This document shows positions 1-10,515 of a stretch of DNA of 64,000 nt, one piece after another. The notes beneath the pieces are model-generated. The model ran no database searches. It saw nothing but the letters and a program-made list of their open reading frames with translations, and was not told the DNA's origin. A program made the translations under genes and the position numbers. The stretch spans positions 186,001 to 250,000 of the forward strand of contig JAAKBF010000019.1 in assembly GCA_012656075.1 (NCBI GenBank), in the 5' to 3' direction. The stretch comes from Phytophthora hibernalis. Its lineage: Eukaryota > Oomycota > Peronosporomycetes > Peronosporales > Peronosporaceae. Numbering within the stretch: the first letter of the stretch is position 1; every line of letters begins with the position of its first letter.

Positions 1-2
1 CA

Positions 3-119
3 TCGTCCTGGGAATTGAAGACGGAGCTGCCGCTCACCGGCCATCAGTTCGAGTTCGGCGCGGGCGACAAGCTCAAGTGCGTGCCGCAGCCCAGTGTCCT
101 CCAGCTCTTCAGTCGATGA
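3..119 (+). CDS. C-terminal fragment of an unidentified protein
   Basis: An open frame enters from the left edge and stops at TGA 117-119, giving 38 codons that end in LFSR. It contains the segment GHQFEFGAGDKLKCVPQ. Nothing in it identifies a family. The gene starts outside the window, so length and start are unknown, and the edge may fall inside an exon. The roughly 290 bases that follow contain only short overlapping frames that look like noise. Confidence 0.35.
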   Translation, partial: SSWELKTELPLTGHQFEFGAGDKLKCVPQPSVLQLFSR

Positions 120-413
120 TTCAGATTCGTCGACATCGAAATGGATTGGATACCCAAAGCCTGCTTCGGCATGTCGTCGTCTAGTCGATCTCGAACCTCG
201 GATCGCTTCAGGATGTGCATGTCCTCAGCGGATCGACCATGTCGATATAGTCCCAATTGTGACAACTCAAGCGATTTGAGTTATGGATATTTGATGCCTC
301 CACCCAATCTTATCTTGGACAAAGTAAGTCTTACAAATTTTTAGTCCATCGTCCGATCGCGCAGTCACAAACGGCGCTCTCTGCGTCAGTATCAAAAAGC
401 GAGCTCGAGCGCA

Positions 414-3400
414 ATGAGCAGCCGCCAAGGCGAGTGGCAACGCGTGCAGGACGCACAGGGGCGCTATTTCTATGTGAACCACGCAACCCGCGAGGTGCGT
501 CTACTTCCTGCGCACATTCCCCTGCTTTCCGTGCACCCATCCGAGCTCTGCGGCACCCACACTGACCCATTGTTTGTTCCCCTTGCAGACGTCATGGCAC
601 CTGCCCACTGCAGACCCGCTGCCGCCCGGCTGGGAAGAACTCATCGACGGCCAAGGACGCGTGTACTTTGTGGACCACAATACGCGCTCCACCTCGTGGA
701 TGGACCCGCGCGTGGCGGTCGCGCGCCGCCGCACCCGAGGCGCGTCCGTGCTGTCGTCCAGACCCCCGTCGAGGAATAATATCCCAGCTGTTCCGCCGCC
801 CAACGCGCGCGGCCGCTCCCCACGTACGAGGACCCGCGCCGCACGTCTGGCTCCGACGGCGCGAGTAATGGCTACGCGCGCACCAGCAAGAGCAGCGCCG
901 GGAATCTCTCGGCGGGCTCTCCGTCGTCGTCGGGCGCGCCTGCTGGCCACGGAGCCGACGCCGACCAGACCATCCGTATGGGTGCGTCCGACCTGCTAGA
1001 GCGGTACCGAGACGAGACCAACTTGGGGGACACGGCCGTGATGCAGTCCACCGCGTCGACGGCGCTGCCTGCTGATGCCGACGAGTGGTTCACGGCCCAC
1101 TCGGAAGACTTGGTGAACGAAGATGAGGAGGAAAAGAAGGCACTGGACGCCCCCGATTTGGAACAGGTCCCGGAACAACCCGACACGGCGGACGCGAAGG
1201 ACGCCGCGCCGTCCACGCCCGAACCTGCTAAAGGTAATGAGGAGGAGGAGCAAAGGCAGAGCGACCTGCAGCAGCAACTGGGCATGTCGGACGTAAGAGG
1301 CAGCAGCTTCAACACTGGTGATGTTCAAATGGTGCTGCGCCGCTACTTCGCGCCCATTTTCGTGCGAGACGACGACTCCCCGGCGTGCAGGCAGTGCGGT
1401 ATGCGTTTCGGCACCTTCCGTCGTCGTCACCACTGCCGCCTTTGTGGCAACGTGTACTGCGCCGACTGTACAACGAACAAGGTGAAGCTCCCGATCGAGG
1501 CCCCTACTTACGACAAGGAGCAACCTGTGTGCACGCGGTGCTTCCGCAACGTGGGAGCCGGTGATTTCTTCAGTATTGTGGGCTTGCGTCACAAACTGGA
1601 TGACCCTGCGGCCAAGGTCGATGACAAGGTGGAGCAGATCATGCAGCTCGCTATGACATTGTCGGCTGGACGTCCCGAGACGGATGGAAACATGGGGCTG
1701 CACCGCGTTGCACAGCTTAATGATGTGGAGGCTGCTGGGGTGTTGCATCCTTCTGTCAGTTGCTGGCTACAGATGTTGCGCCACTGCAGCAAGCCGCACT
1801 GGAGATGCTGGCCAATCTCATTGAGTTAGAAAACAGTGCAGGAAACGAACTGTCGGCAGGCGAGGCCTTTGCCCAGTCGGGGGCATGCACGCAACTGGTT
1901 AAGGTTATGGGGAACCGGGTCATGGAGCAACAACTTGGTCGCAGCGTCCGCCCGGAAGTGGAGCGCATGGCGCTTCGCCTCGTTTACCACATTTGTCAGT
2001 CGACAGCATGCCAAAATGCACTGCGTAAAGCAGGTGGAGGCACACGCCTGCTCGAGTTTTTGGCTACGGACTCGCCGTCATCTCTAGAGATGCGAGTGGA
2101 GGCCGCGCGGTGCCTGAGGCGTTTCGTGCAAAAGAACGCAGAGAATATCACGGAGATGACGCAGAATAAGGGCGTGGCACTGCTGTGCACTTTGCTGGGA
2201 GATTTCATCGAGCTGCGTTCCGGTAGCACGCTTGAAAACAGCGGCATCGACATCACGCGTGATGAGTCACACGAAGTGGCTATTGAAGCCATCTTGAGTA
2301 CGATCTGTGAGTGCATTCAGTTCGCCGACAGTGGCGCTTCGCAGGTGCAACGGGGCGTGAAGCAAATTCCTGCAGCTAGTATTCACTCATTCGTGACTGC
2401 CCTTCAAAAGGGCGACCGCGTGAACCGTATGCTGGCGTCACAGGTGCTGATTCAGGTATCGAAGGAGCCGTCGCTGATTACCATTTTGTCAACGGAGCAA
2501 GAATTTATCAAGGAAATCATGTGGATGCTTGACAGCGACGAGGACTACACTGTCGCCTCGGAAATTCTGTGTGGACTATGCTCAACGATGCCTAAGCGGT
2601 CTCTGAGTGATACTGCCCCGGGTGAGAGCACAGATGATGCGCACGAGCAGGTGCTCAAGGTCATTTACGATCTGGACGTGTTCGATCTGGTGTTGAAGAA
2701 GTTGAATGCATGCGTGGTTGGCGGGAAACAGCTCGTAGGCGAGATTACGTTTCAAAAGAATCTTCTTGGGATCACGATGAGCTTCAGTGCCGAGTCTGCA
2801 GCATACGTGGATTACATTTGCTCCCGAAACTGCGTACCTACGCTCTCAGCCTTCCTGCTGTCCCGCAAGGAACGTCTGATTCCGCTCTGCGCGCAGACTT
2901 TGATGAACTTGTGCGAGTTTAACCCTAGTATCTTCGATGAGCTCTACGATCGCAATGTGTCAGACTTTTTCCACCGCTTGCTGCAGACACCGCCCGACGA
3001 AAACCGACTGTCAGCTCTGCGTTATTTCAGGGCGCTCGTCGACAACAAGCGCCCGTTCTCTGTTGGAGTGCTCGATACGCTCTTCCTTATGGCGTCAGGT
3101 CGTGACGAAGTATTGAAGGCTGGCAGTCTGGATGTGCTTGCCCGCTTGAGCGGTGTGAAATCTATCTCATCTGTGTTAGAGCCTCTGGAAGAGCCCCCAA
3201 CCCCGAGCTTGGCGAGATGGTGGCGAGATTTCAAGAGCGTGTTGTTGGTCTTGCGTACTTCCCGGTATTAATGACAATTGCGTGCTCTTCTGGCGACTCG
3301 GATATGCGCGGCAACGCCATCAAATGTCTGAGCTGTGCCGTTGGGGGAGGTGAGGAACTCGTTGCCCGTATGCTGGACCAGGAAATGCTGCGTGCATTCT

Positions 3401-6400
3401 GGATGGGGCTGCGCCGATGGATGGATGTACCTGCCGATGAACTCACTGCGGTGGAAATGCAGCTGAATAAAGCTCTCCTGCAGCTGTTGTACATGGTGTT
3501 GAAAATGGCGTCGTCACGCATTGCATCCATGGGAGAAGACCAAGTCACGAACCTCGTGACTGTCGTGACCGAGTTTATTGTGTCACAGCCCAGTCGTCTT
3601 GTCATGGGCATTCGCATTATCCGTCTGCTGATTGCCCACGCCGCTTGGAAGGAATCCTTCGTGGCGTTATATGCTGTCGAATCGACTTCAACTGGTCTAA
3701 AGTTCTTGCAAGCTCTCATGAACGGTATTGAACAGTCCAGCTTGACTGCAAAGGAGGACAATGAAAACACGGTTTTTGATGATTCTGTAGCCGTCCTCAA
3801 GGAACTTATCAAAGACCCGCAAGATGTGGAGCAAGATGATGAACAAGGTGTGGCTATGGCGAACGATGCTATTGTCAACCTTATTATCAGCGCTAGCGTT
3901 CACATTTCACTGCTTGAGTTACTCCGTGATAACGCTGTTCGGGAGAGCGAAAAGAAGTCAGAAGGGAAGGTAGAGACGGAGAGTGAAGAGAAAACTGAAG
4001 AAAGCCACGAGTACGTCGTGACTCGAGCGCTCGAGTTACTTGACCTCTTGGCACGTTCGCGCCGAATTCGGTTGCTCATTCTGGAGGCAGGTGACGCACT
4101 AAACGCGTTAGTGGCTGCTTATGAGGCGACAACGGATGATTACGCTGAAGCATCCCCAGCTCGGCAATTGATTGCCCAAGATATCGGGCGTATTCTCATC
4201 CATTTGTCAAGCGACCCGCTTGAGTTTCGAAAGACGTTGTATGACCACCGGACAGTACTCCCCACACTCTCTTGAACAACATAATTTCTACTGTTGAGGA
4301 GGTCGCCGAAACAGCGGAAGAAATCGTGCTCAACCTCGTCGAGTCAGACTTCGCTACTTGCCCGCTGTGGCTTGATTTGATTGAGACTGCTAACGTACGG
4401 CTGGTGTTCCGTGTGGTTGTGGTAGCGAAGCGGCCGTCGGTGAAGGTCACGGCTGCCCGCAAACTAATTGACATCGTTTTTTCGCACCCTGACATTCTTG
4501 ACGACGAAGAATCCGGCCTGTCACCGGAAGAGAAAAGCACCTTGGTATCGATGCTAATCGGGTTCTTTGTAGACTTCGACCCGCGGACATCCGTGGTGGG
4601 TGTTCTCGCCTTGACGTTGCTGCTGAAGAACGGTCAAATTCTTGACGCGGAGCAGATGGAAAAGATTGCAGTCGATGGTGCTGTTTCGCTAGTGTACTGG
4701 ATGCAAAAGGGAACAGAGCGTCACCAGGAGAATGCTGTGAAGATTCTGCACGATGGTGTGACGGACCCGGCCGTCCTGATAAAGTTCTACGAGCAGTTGC
4801 AAGCTCCTTCTGTTCAACGTGAGACTGCATTTTTGCTGGAGCTGGGGCAACAACTGCTGGATGTTGACATCAAGACAAACCCAGAGGGTCTCTTTAAGCG
4901 ATGCAAGCTGTTACAAGGGCTACTTCAGGTGACCGACATTGATGGATTGCCGAGTGATTGCATGGAGATCATCGAGGAAGTGTCTTCATTTCTACTGGAA
5001 CTAATGGAGGAGAAATGCAACGAGACCGAGCACACGGGCGAAGATGCGGATGAGAAGGAGCTCAGGATGCAATTTCTGTTCGTTATCACCCAATTCCTTT
5101 CCGTGCTGGTTCCTTCAAGCTCGTTTCACTCCGCGTTGGTGAGTCAAAATGCTATCGAGAAGCTGGCGCTTGTGCTAAACGAACAAAAGAAGACAGAGGA
5201 ACCGTCTCCAGAGGTGATTGGTGAGACTCGTCGTCTACTGAAGCAACTTTGTGTGCATGAAGTTCCTCGGTTGGTTGCTTGCAATGGTGTTGAAATCTTG
5301 CTAGAAACCGTGATGAAGCACGAGAACGAGGATGGAAGTGAAGGGGATTCAGAACACGTGGCTGAAATGCTGGAGACGTTCAACTCTGTCGTGGGATGCG
5401 GACAAGCTGGCAAAACCGCCCTGATGGAGACGGAAGGCTTCCTCTCAAGCTTGTCGAGGGGTTTCAAAACGGTGTGCGGTGACCTCGGCGAGGACGATAA
5501 TGTACTGACTGCAAAGCTACTGGATGCAGATTCTGACGGTCGGAATACAAACCTGGAGGTGGCATGCGGTCTCTGTCTTTTGGTGTTCCTACTTGCGCGA
5601 GGTGGTGCTTCACGTGAACGGGTGTTCCGGGAGACATTGCTCATGAAGCACATTGTGGCAATGCTGGCTTGGTTCCCGTCGATTTTTTCAACTAACGGGG
5701 ACCTAGTTACGTCGGAGGTCAAGGCGAAGTTCCGCCTGATCTCCGCATCCGACTCCCTTCTTGGAAGCTGCTCTTGTGTCCGCGGAAGGATCCTTGCTTG
5801 AGTCTGAGGACAAGGAGGTGTTCTTTAAAAGCATTATGAGCGTGTATACCAAGACGCTCGCGACCTTTGTGGGTGGACACGAATCGCCCGACCTTTTCCT
5901 TTCTTCGTGCGAAGGCTTGAAGAGTCTTTTCCATAGCGACAGCGCAGTGGTTGTGCTGGGCGATGATGGACAGAAGGAGTTCGAGACTCTGGTAAAGGAG
6001 CAGATATTCCGCTCACTCAAGGCGAGCATGTACTGATGGAGTGTGTTGTAGCACTGTTGGAAATTGCGGTTGCTGTGCTGCCTACTTGGGATGTGAAACA
6101 TGAAGATGTTGTCGTGGGGAAGAGCCTGCGCGAAGCTCTTGGCTCGTGGCTGGGGTGCTGCACGCACTTTTTAACTGGGAGTTCTTCGGAGATGAGCTGG
6201 ATGTGTCGGTGTTGTTCACATTGCTGCGACGATTCTGCTCATCTGCCATGATACGCAATTCCCTGTACGAACATGTCGACTACGACAAGCTCGTGGAAAT
6301 CTTGGTCGCATTCGGACAAGATGGTAGATGGCGGCGATGGCGCAAGTATGCGTTGAGCATGCTGATGCTGCTTGGAGAGGAAAGAGCACTAGAGCAGGCG

Positions 6401-7199
6401 AAGCAGGGAGGAGGCCCCATGCCGATGTTGCAGGCATCGATCACCAGTTCAATGCGAGATAGTGAACAATCTACGTGCGCGACGCGGTGCTTCCACTGCC
6501 GCCAAGTCGTGCATGCTCCTCTGCATGCGAATCTGTGTGTGACGTCATGCCCGTATTGTCAGAAGGCGATTGCAGTTGCATCTGACAGCTCGTCGGCGGC
6601 AGTTGATACGCTTCCTTCTGTCGTAGAGCAGAATGACAGCAACAGCCTTGACAATGGATCCACTGGTGGCGAAGATTTCGTCTGTGTGAACTGCAGCAAT
6701 GTGCTAGAGGTTCCCAGCGGTCTCAGTCCGTCGGAGATTGTGTGCCCACACTGTCTGCAGCTTGCCGCTGCGAAGAAGACAAGCCAGTCGGTGATGCCAG
6801 CATTCAGCAGTGAGAAGAAAAGATCGTCGGTGTCGTCGGTACGCTCCGTTGAATCAGGAGCGAGTTTGCCTAAGGACCCATCCATGTCGGGTATCGACGT
6901 GCGTGACACCAAGGTGGTGAGCTGTGGTCACTGCGGCAAGCACCTGATCGTGAAGAATGGTGCATCTGCCGTCAAGTGCCCATCGTGCCATGGAGTCTCC
7001 AAGTTATCAACGACGACAAGTAAGTTACTGTCAGAATGTCATGCCTGGTGTCACGTCCTAATGCTCTGTACTTTGTCTGGCGTGATGTAAAGCCCAAGAA
7101 ATGATGCGATGCAAGAATTGCAACACGCTGTTGAGCCTGCCAGCCGGTGCCAGAGCGTACAAGTGTATGAAGTGCCTACAGACTACGCGTCTATCGTAG
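414..7199 (+). CDS. Giant WW-FYVE-armadillo-LSD1 zinc-ribbon protein
   Basis: Roughly 2,150-2,190 residues. Two WW domains come first: WQRVQDAQGRYFYVN, split by an intron at 495-588, then LPPGWEELIDGQGRVYFVD. A FYVE finger at about 1383-1545 has the RRRHHCRLCG core that binds phosphatidylinositol 3-phosphate. From about 1,700 to 6,300 is a long helical armadillo-type solenoid. The C-terminus has four CxxC zinc ribbons (about 6475-6580, 6680-6770, 6915-7005, 7105-7190), the last of LSD1 type (MRCKNCNTLLSLPAGA). The last intron is 7020-7092. A frame change at about 715-825 may be a short intron or an indel. Single-base shifts lie near 1737, 3194, 4260, 5740, 6021 and 6145. Each restores a sensible sequence, for example AAGGVAS at 1737, so I treat them as assembly errors. 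Probable role: endosomal scaffold. Start chosen at the ATG just before the first WW domain. Confidence 0.8.
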
Positions 7200-7509
7200 C
7201 GGATGGGCTGATGTATCTATCGTGTAGGTGAGAGTGTATCTGATGCGAGGGGTCTGCCTGAGGTGATCTCATCTCGGCTGTCAGTATTGTTTAGTGTTGG
7301 TCAGATGCTGTGCACGTACTGTAGGGGTTTCGCTCACGAGATTTGTCTTAAGTGCAGAGCTGGATGAAATGAGTAAGAAACAGTCATGCTGTCTTCGCGT
7401 CCTTGATGGATGACTTTAGGCAATGCTGCGTGTTATAATAGCACGATTTACTCTGAACTGACCTTGTCCGCCATAGCTTGTTATCGCTGCAGATAGTCAC
7501 AACCCCGCA
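7200..7509. other. Convergent intergenic region
   Basis: About 310 bases lie between two genes that converge. No coding frame or repeat is recognisable. It presumably holds both 3' untranslated regions. Confidence 0.5.
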
Positions 7510-8852
7510 TCAGCTTGTCGAGTCCATGAGGTCGAGCAGATCGTCCCCAGCCTTGCCCTCACGTTTAGCGCCGTCGTCGTCAATCTTGAAGTCCCGGAGA
7601 ATGGCGTCCGTGGAGGTCTTTCGGTCACTCGCGGCATCGATCCAAATGGTGGGGACCTCTTTATCGTCTTCATTGTCGCCGCCGTGCCCCTCCATGGTCG
7701 GATCATCGGGGAACAGGTTGATGCGCAGCGCCTTGTTGTCCCCTTCGACGTCTTTTGCAGACGCTGACTTGCCCACGAGGTCGGCGAGCAGATTGAGTCC
7801 GTCCGTAGCTGTGGCTTTGAACTGTTTTTGGTGCTGTGTGCGCGTGTCCAGACCCTTCGCAGTCGATCCGGCGCCGCGCAGCTTGCTGTCAGCGAAGAGC
7901 TGGCGCGTTGAGCGTGAGAAACCTTCCGTGCCATCCTTGGAGTCGGCCTCGTACATGTTGAAGCCCAGGTGCGAGTTGAGCTGGTTGCGGTCAAGAACGG
8001 AACCCTCAGGCGCCTCGACCGATCCTTCAGCACTGGCAATGGCGAAAGTGTCTTCTTCCTCAACCTGACCCGAGGCGTCGAAGTAGCGAGTCGTGCCAGG
8101 CACCTTGCCGCCTGTGGCCGTGAATCCTTCGTAGTGGATCGCCAACGTGCCGTCCATACCCTGGATGCCATTCTGCAGGAAGAGCGATACCTTGATGCGC
8201 GTGTCCTGGAAGAAGCGGCAAAGATACTGTTTGAGCATGTAGAAGTCTGCAGGGCTCATGTTGCTGAAGTTTTCCGAGGTGAGCTGGATGGTCTCGTCCA
8301 CCTGGTGCTTCACTTCGGCCGAGTCCACAAGGTTCTTGGTGTTTGCGAGGTGATTCATGGTCACCTGCAGCAGCTCGTCGGCCGACGAACAGGACAAGAC
8401 CTGGTACTTGAACCCCATGCGCATGAGGTCGTACAGCTGACGATCACAACAAGAAAGAGGTCAATAACCAAGCAACGACCAAGCAAGACTGAACAGTCGT
8501 GTATCTGCCACCTTGTCCATGCTGTTGGCGTTGAGGCGCATGATAGACGAGTGAGCGAGGCGGTCGAAGATCTGGCGTGTGGACACGTTCGAGTACATCC
8601 GATGCGGCTTGAAGAGCTCGGTCATGAACGTCTCATTATGCATGGTCTTGACGATGTCCTCGAGCACTACAAGCGACAAATAACGACTCAGCGGGTGCAC
8701 AACCGTTGACAAGGACTGCAGCAGGAGGTGGCACCTTTGGAGCTCTTGTCGCGAGGGATGTTCTGGGCTTTAAGACGCTGGTCCAGCACGTAGATCATCT
8801 CTGCACCCATATTCACGATGAGCATGGGCATCGTCATCAAGGAACCCGGCAT
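7510..8852 (-). CDS. OSCP1: OSCP1 family protein
   Basis: Three exons (8735-8852, 8512-8666, 7510-8436) splice in frame to 399 residues, close to the animal OSCP1 length. Recognisable stretches are YVLDQRLKAQNIPRDK near the N-terminus, LFKPHRMYSN and RLAHSSIMRLNANSMDK in the middle, MGFKYQVLSC after the second junction, and the C-terminal GDDLLDLMDS. OSCP1 was named as a partner of organic solute carriers. It is widespread in ciliated or flagellated eukaryotes, and its biochemical role is unsettled. Both introns are short (68 and 75 bp) with GT...AG ends. The gene converges with the WW-FYVE gene on its left. No frameshift is seen. Confidence 0.9.
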
Positions 8853-8977
8853 GGTTGCTGCGTTATCTCTCCAGGGACGAGCTGAGCTTTAAGGCGTCGC
8901 ACCCTTTCGCGTCCAGTAGATCCAAAGTCCATTTCAAACCGAATAAGTGTGCTGAATACTTGGTTATATGTAGGTTT

Positions 8978-9394
8978 TTACCGAGTCAAAGTCTCACATT
9001 GCAGCGTTTCTCTACTGGCGACGTCTTTGCCGCTGTCCCAAATGATGAAGGACGAGACGTGGCTGCCGAAGGTCCCGAGCTCCAGGTCGGTTAACTGCTT
9101 TTCCTCCACCGCTGGCCAGATTCGCACGGCGCCTTGGCAGTTGGAGTCGATGAAAAAGCCGATTTTTGAGTTGCTGCTGTTCTGCTCGAGGCGCGCCCAC
9201 TGCACAGACGAGGTGCTGCCGTCGAAGCCCGCCAGGTTGTAGCACACCTGCGAGCTGAAGCTGGCGGCGCACGAATACCGGTCCCCACCGAAGTTGGTGT
9301 TCTCGAAGAAGTCGACCGAGCCGCTGGCATTGACCCGCGCGGCCACGAGTGCGGTTATTAATAGTACGGACAGCGAAAACGGCAAGGAAGTCAT
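8978..9394 (-). CDS. Small secreted beta/gamma-crystallin-like protein
   Basis: 138 residues. It begins with a clear signal peptide (MTSLPFSLSVLLITALVAA, cleavage likely after VNA). The mature part opens with VDFFENTNFGGDRYSC, which fits the aromatic-x6-aromatic-x-Gly Greek-key signature of beta/gamma-crystallins (compare xFYEDxNFxG). Cysteines are spaced as in a disulphide-bonded extracellular domain. The body ends in SSFIIWDSGK, which is also seen in the decayed relative at 9986-10385. The last 15 residues may be intron read-through. Likely exported; target and role unknown. It is the only one of three relatives in this window with an open frame. Confidence 0.65.
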   Translation of the reverse strand: MTSLPFSLSVLLITALVAARVNASGSVDFFENTNFGGDRYSCAASFSSQVCYNLAGFDGSTSSVQWARLEQNSSNSKIGFFIDSNCQGAVRIWPAVEEKQLTDLELGTFGSHVSSFIIWDSGKDVASRETLQCETLTR

Positions 9395-9985
9395 GCTGAC
9401 TTGTGTGCGGGGCGAGATAATGGGGAATGGACCTGGGGGATGATGGTACTTTCACGGACGATGGGACCCCCATCGGTGGGCCACTGGGTTGCATTCTTCA
9501 AGTGCGACTGCCTCACAGGCTGTGACACAGCCGCTTTGAACGTTGCAGCAGCAGAAGACGGACAGTGCCTGTAGAAACTCGCTTGATCACCATCGACAGT
9601 CTATTCCGCAGCGTATTAATTTCGCAGCACTCAACTTCGAAACGATTGCGGATCACAGTTCCGTCTCGAAGATGTAGATACAGATATGCAGCGGACGTGA
9701 GCATGACTAATGGCGCGCGTAACGCGTAGGAAGTGCTCAATGTGCTGCAACATGGCAATTAACGTTATTACATGAACTCTGCATTCAAGTGTTCGTAGCG
9801 TTACTACCAGTGGTAGTCTACCAGGTCTCAATCGTTGAGTCTGCAGCGGTGACCGACCGATCGCTTTGCTGTCCGCACTTCGGAGCTGTGCAGTCTGCAT
9901 TCTTGCAAGCGTGACGGTGAGACAGCATTTCGACTCGACTCTTACCCATTTGATGTGCTTTGCCAGTCACGCGTTTGACACTTTA
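9395..9985. other. Intergenic, no gene seen
   Basis: About 590 bases separate two relatives of the crystallin-like family. Short frames are present on both strands, but none has a recognisable product, signal peptide or conserved motif. Confidence 0.4.
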
Positions 9986-10385
9986 CTAGGCGTCGTGCAC
10001 TAGAATACTGGGCTCTTTGCTGGTTTGCCATATCATGAACGACTTGATCTTGTCGTTGATACGGTCGATCGCGAGATTTACGGGAAGTCTTTTCGGTGGT
10101 GAATCAGGCACGGCTAGTGCCTTTGCAGTCGTGCTCCGTGTAGAAGGCGATTTTGGCTTTCCCGTTGAAGCTGCCGGTCTTGAGCTGGTTCTTCCACGTG
10201 ATGGACGACGGCTTGCCCACGTTATCGTTGTAGCAGTACTGCGCGTCCAGTGTGCGATGGAACTGCCACTTCTCGCCTTTAAAGTGCTAATCGCCCCAAA
10301 ATGTCAACACCCCGTCGTTCTGAGCATCAGCACTGAATGCTGCAAGCAGAGCAATGACGACGAGAGAGGCAAGTCGAGAGAACAT
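9986..10385 (-). pseudogene. Decayed crystallin-like secreted protein gene
   Basis: Starts at 10385 with a signal peptide (MFSRLASLVVIALLAAFSA). It then reads LTFWGD, an in-frame TAG, and HFKGEKWQFH, where the functional relative has an uninterrupted Greek-key strand. Further on are YCYNDN and IAFYTEHDCKG, then an in-frame TGA, then a frame change into INDKIKSFMIWQTS, ending at the CTA (TAG) 9986-9988. The spacing of aromatic residues and cysteines matches the copies at 8978-9394 and 15232-15651. Two stops plus a shift argue for a dead copy. An overlapping plus-strand frame of 139 codons is its shadow. Confidence 0.7.
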
Positions 10386-10515
10386 ACTCGTGTTTCGTTG
10401 AGCGTTTCGCAGTCGAGGAGGAAGTTTGAAAAGTGAAGGACTTGCTCAGCAACTCGCTGTGAATTTGTTTTGCTAGCATTACCAGAGGCTAACATGATTT
10501 CTGTTGCATTAATTG

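Noticed and set aside
10017..10436. 139-codon plus-strand frame
   Set aside because: Exactly antisense to the decayed crystallin-like gene.
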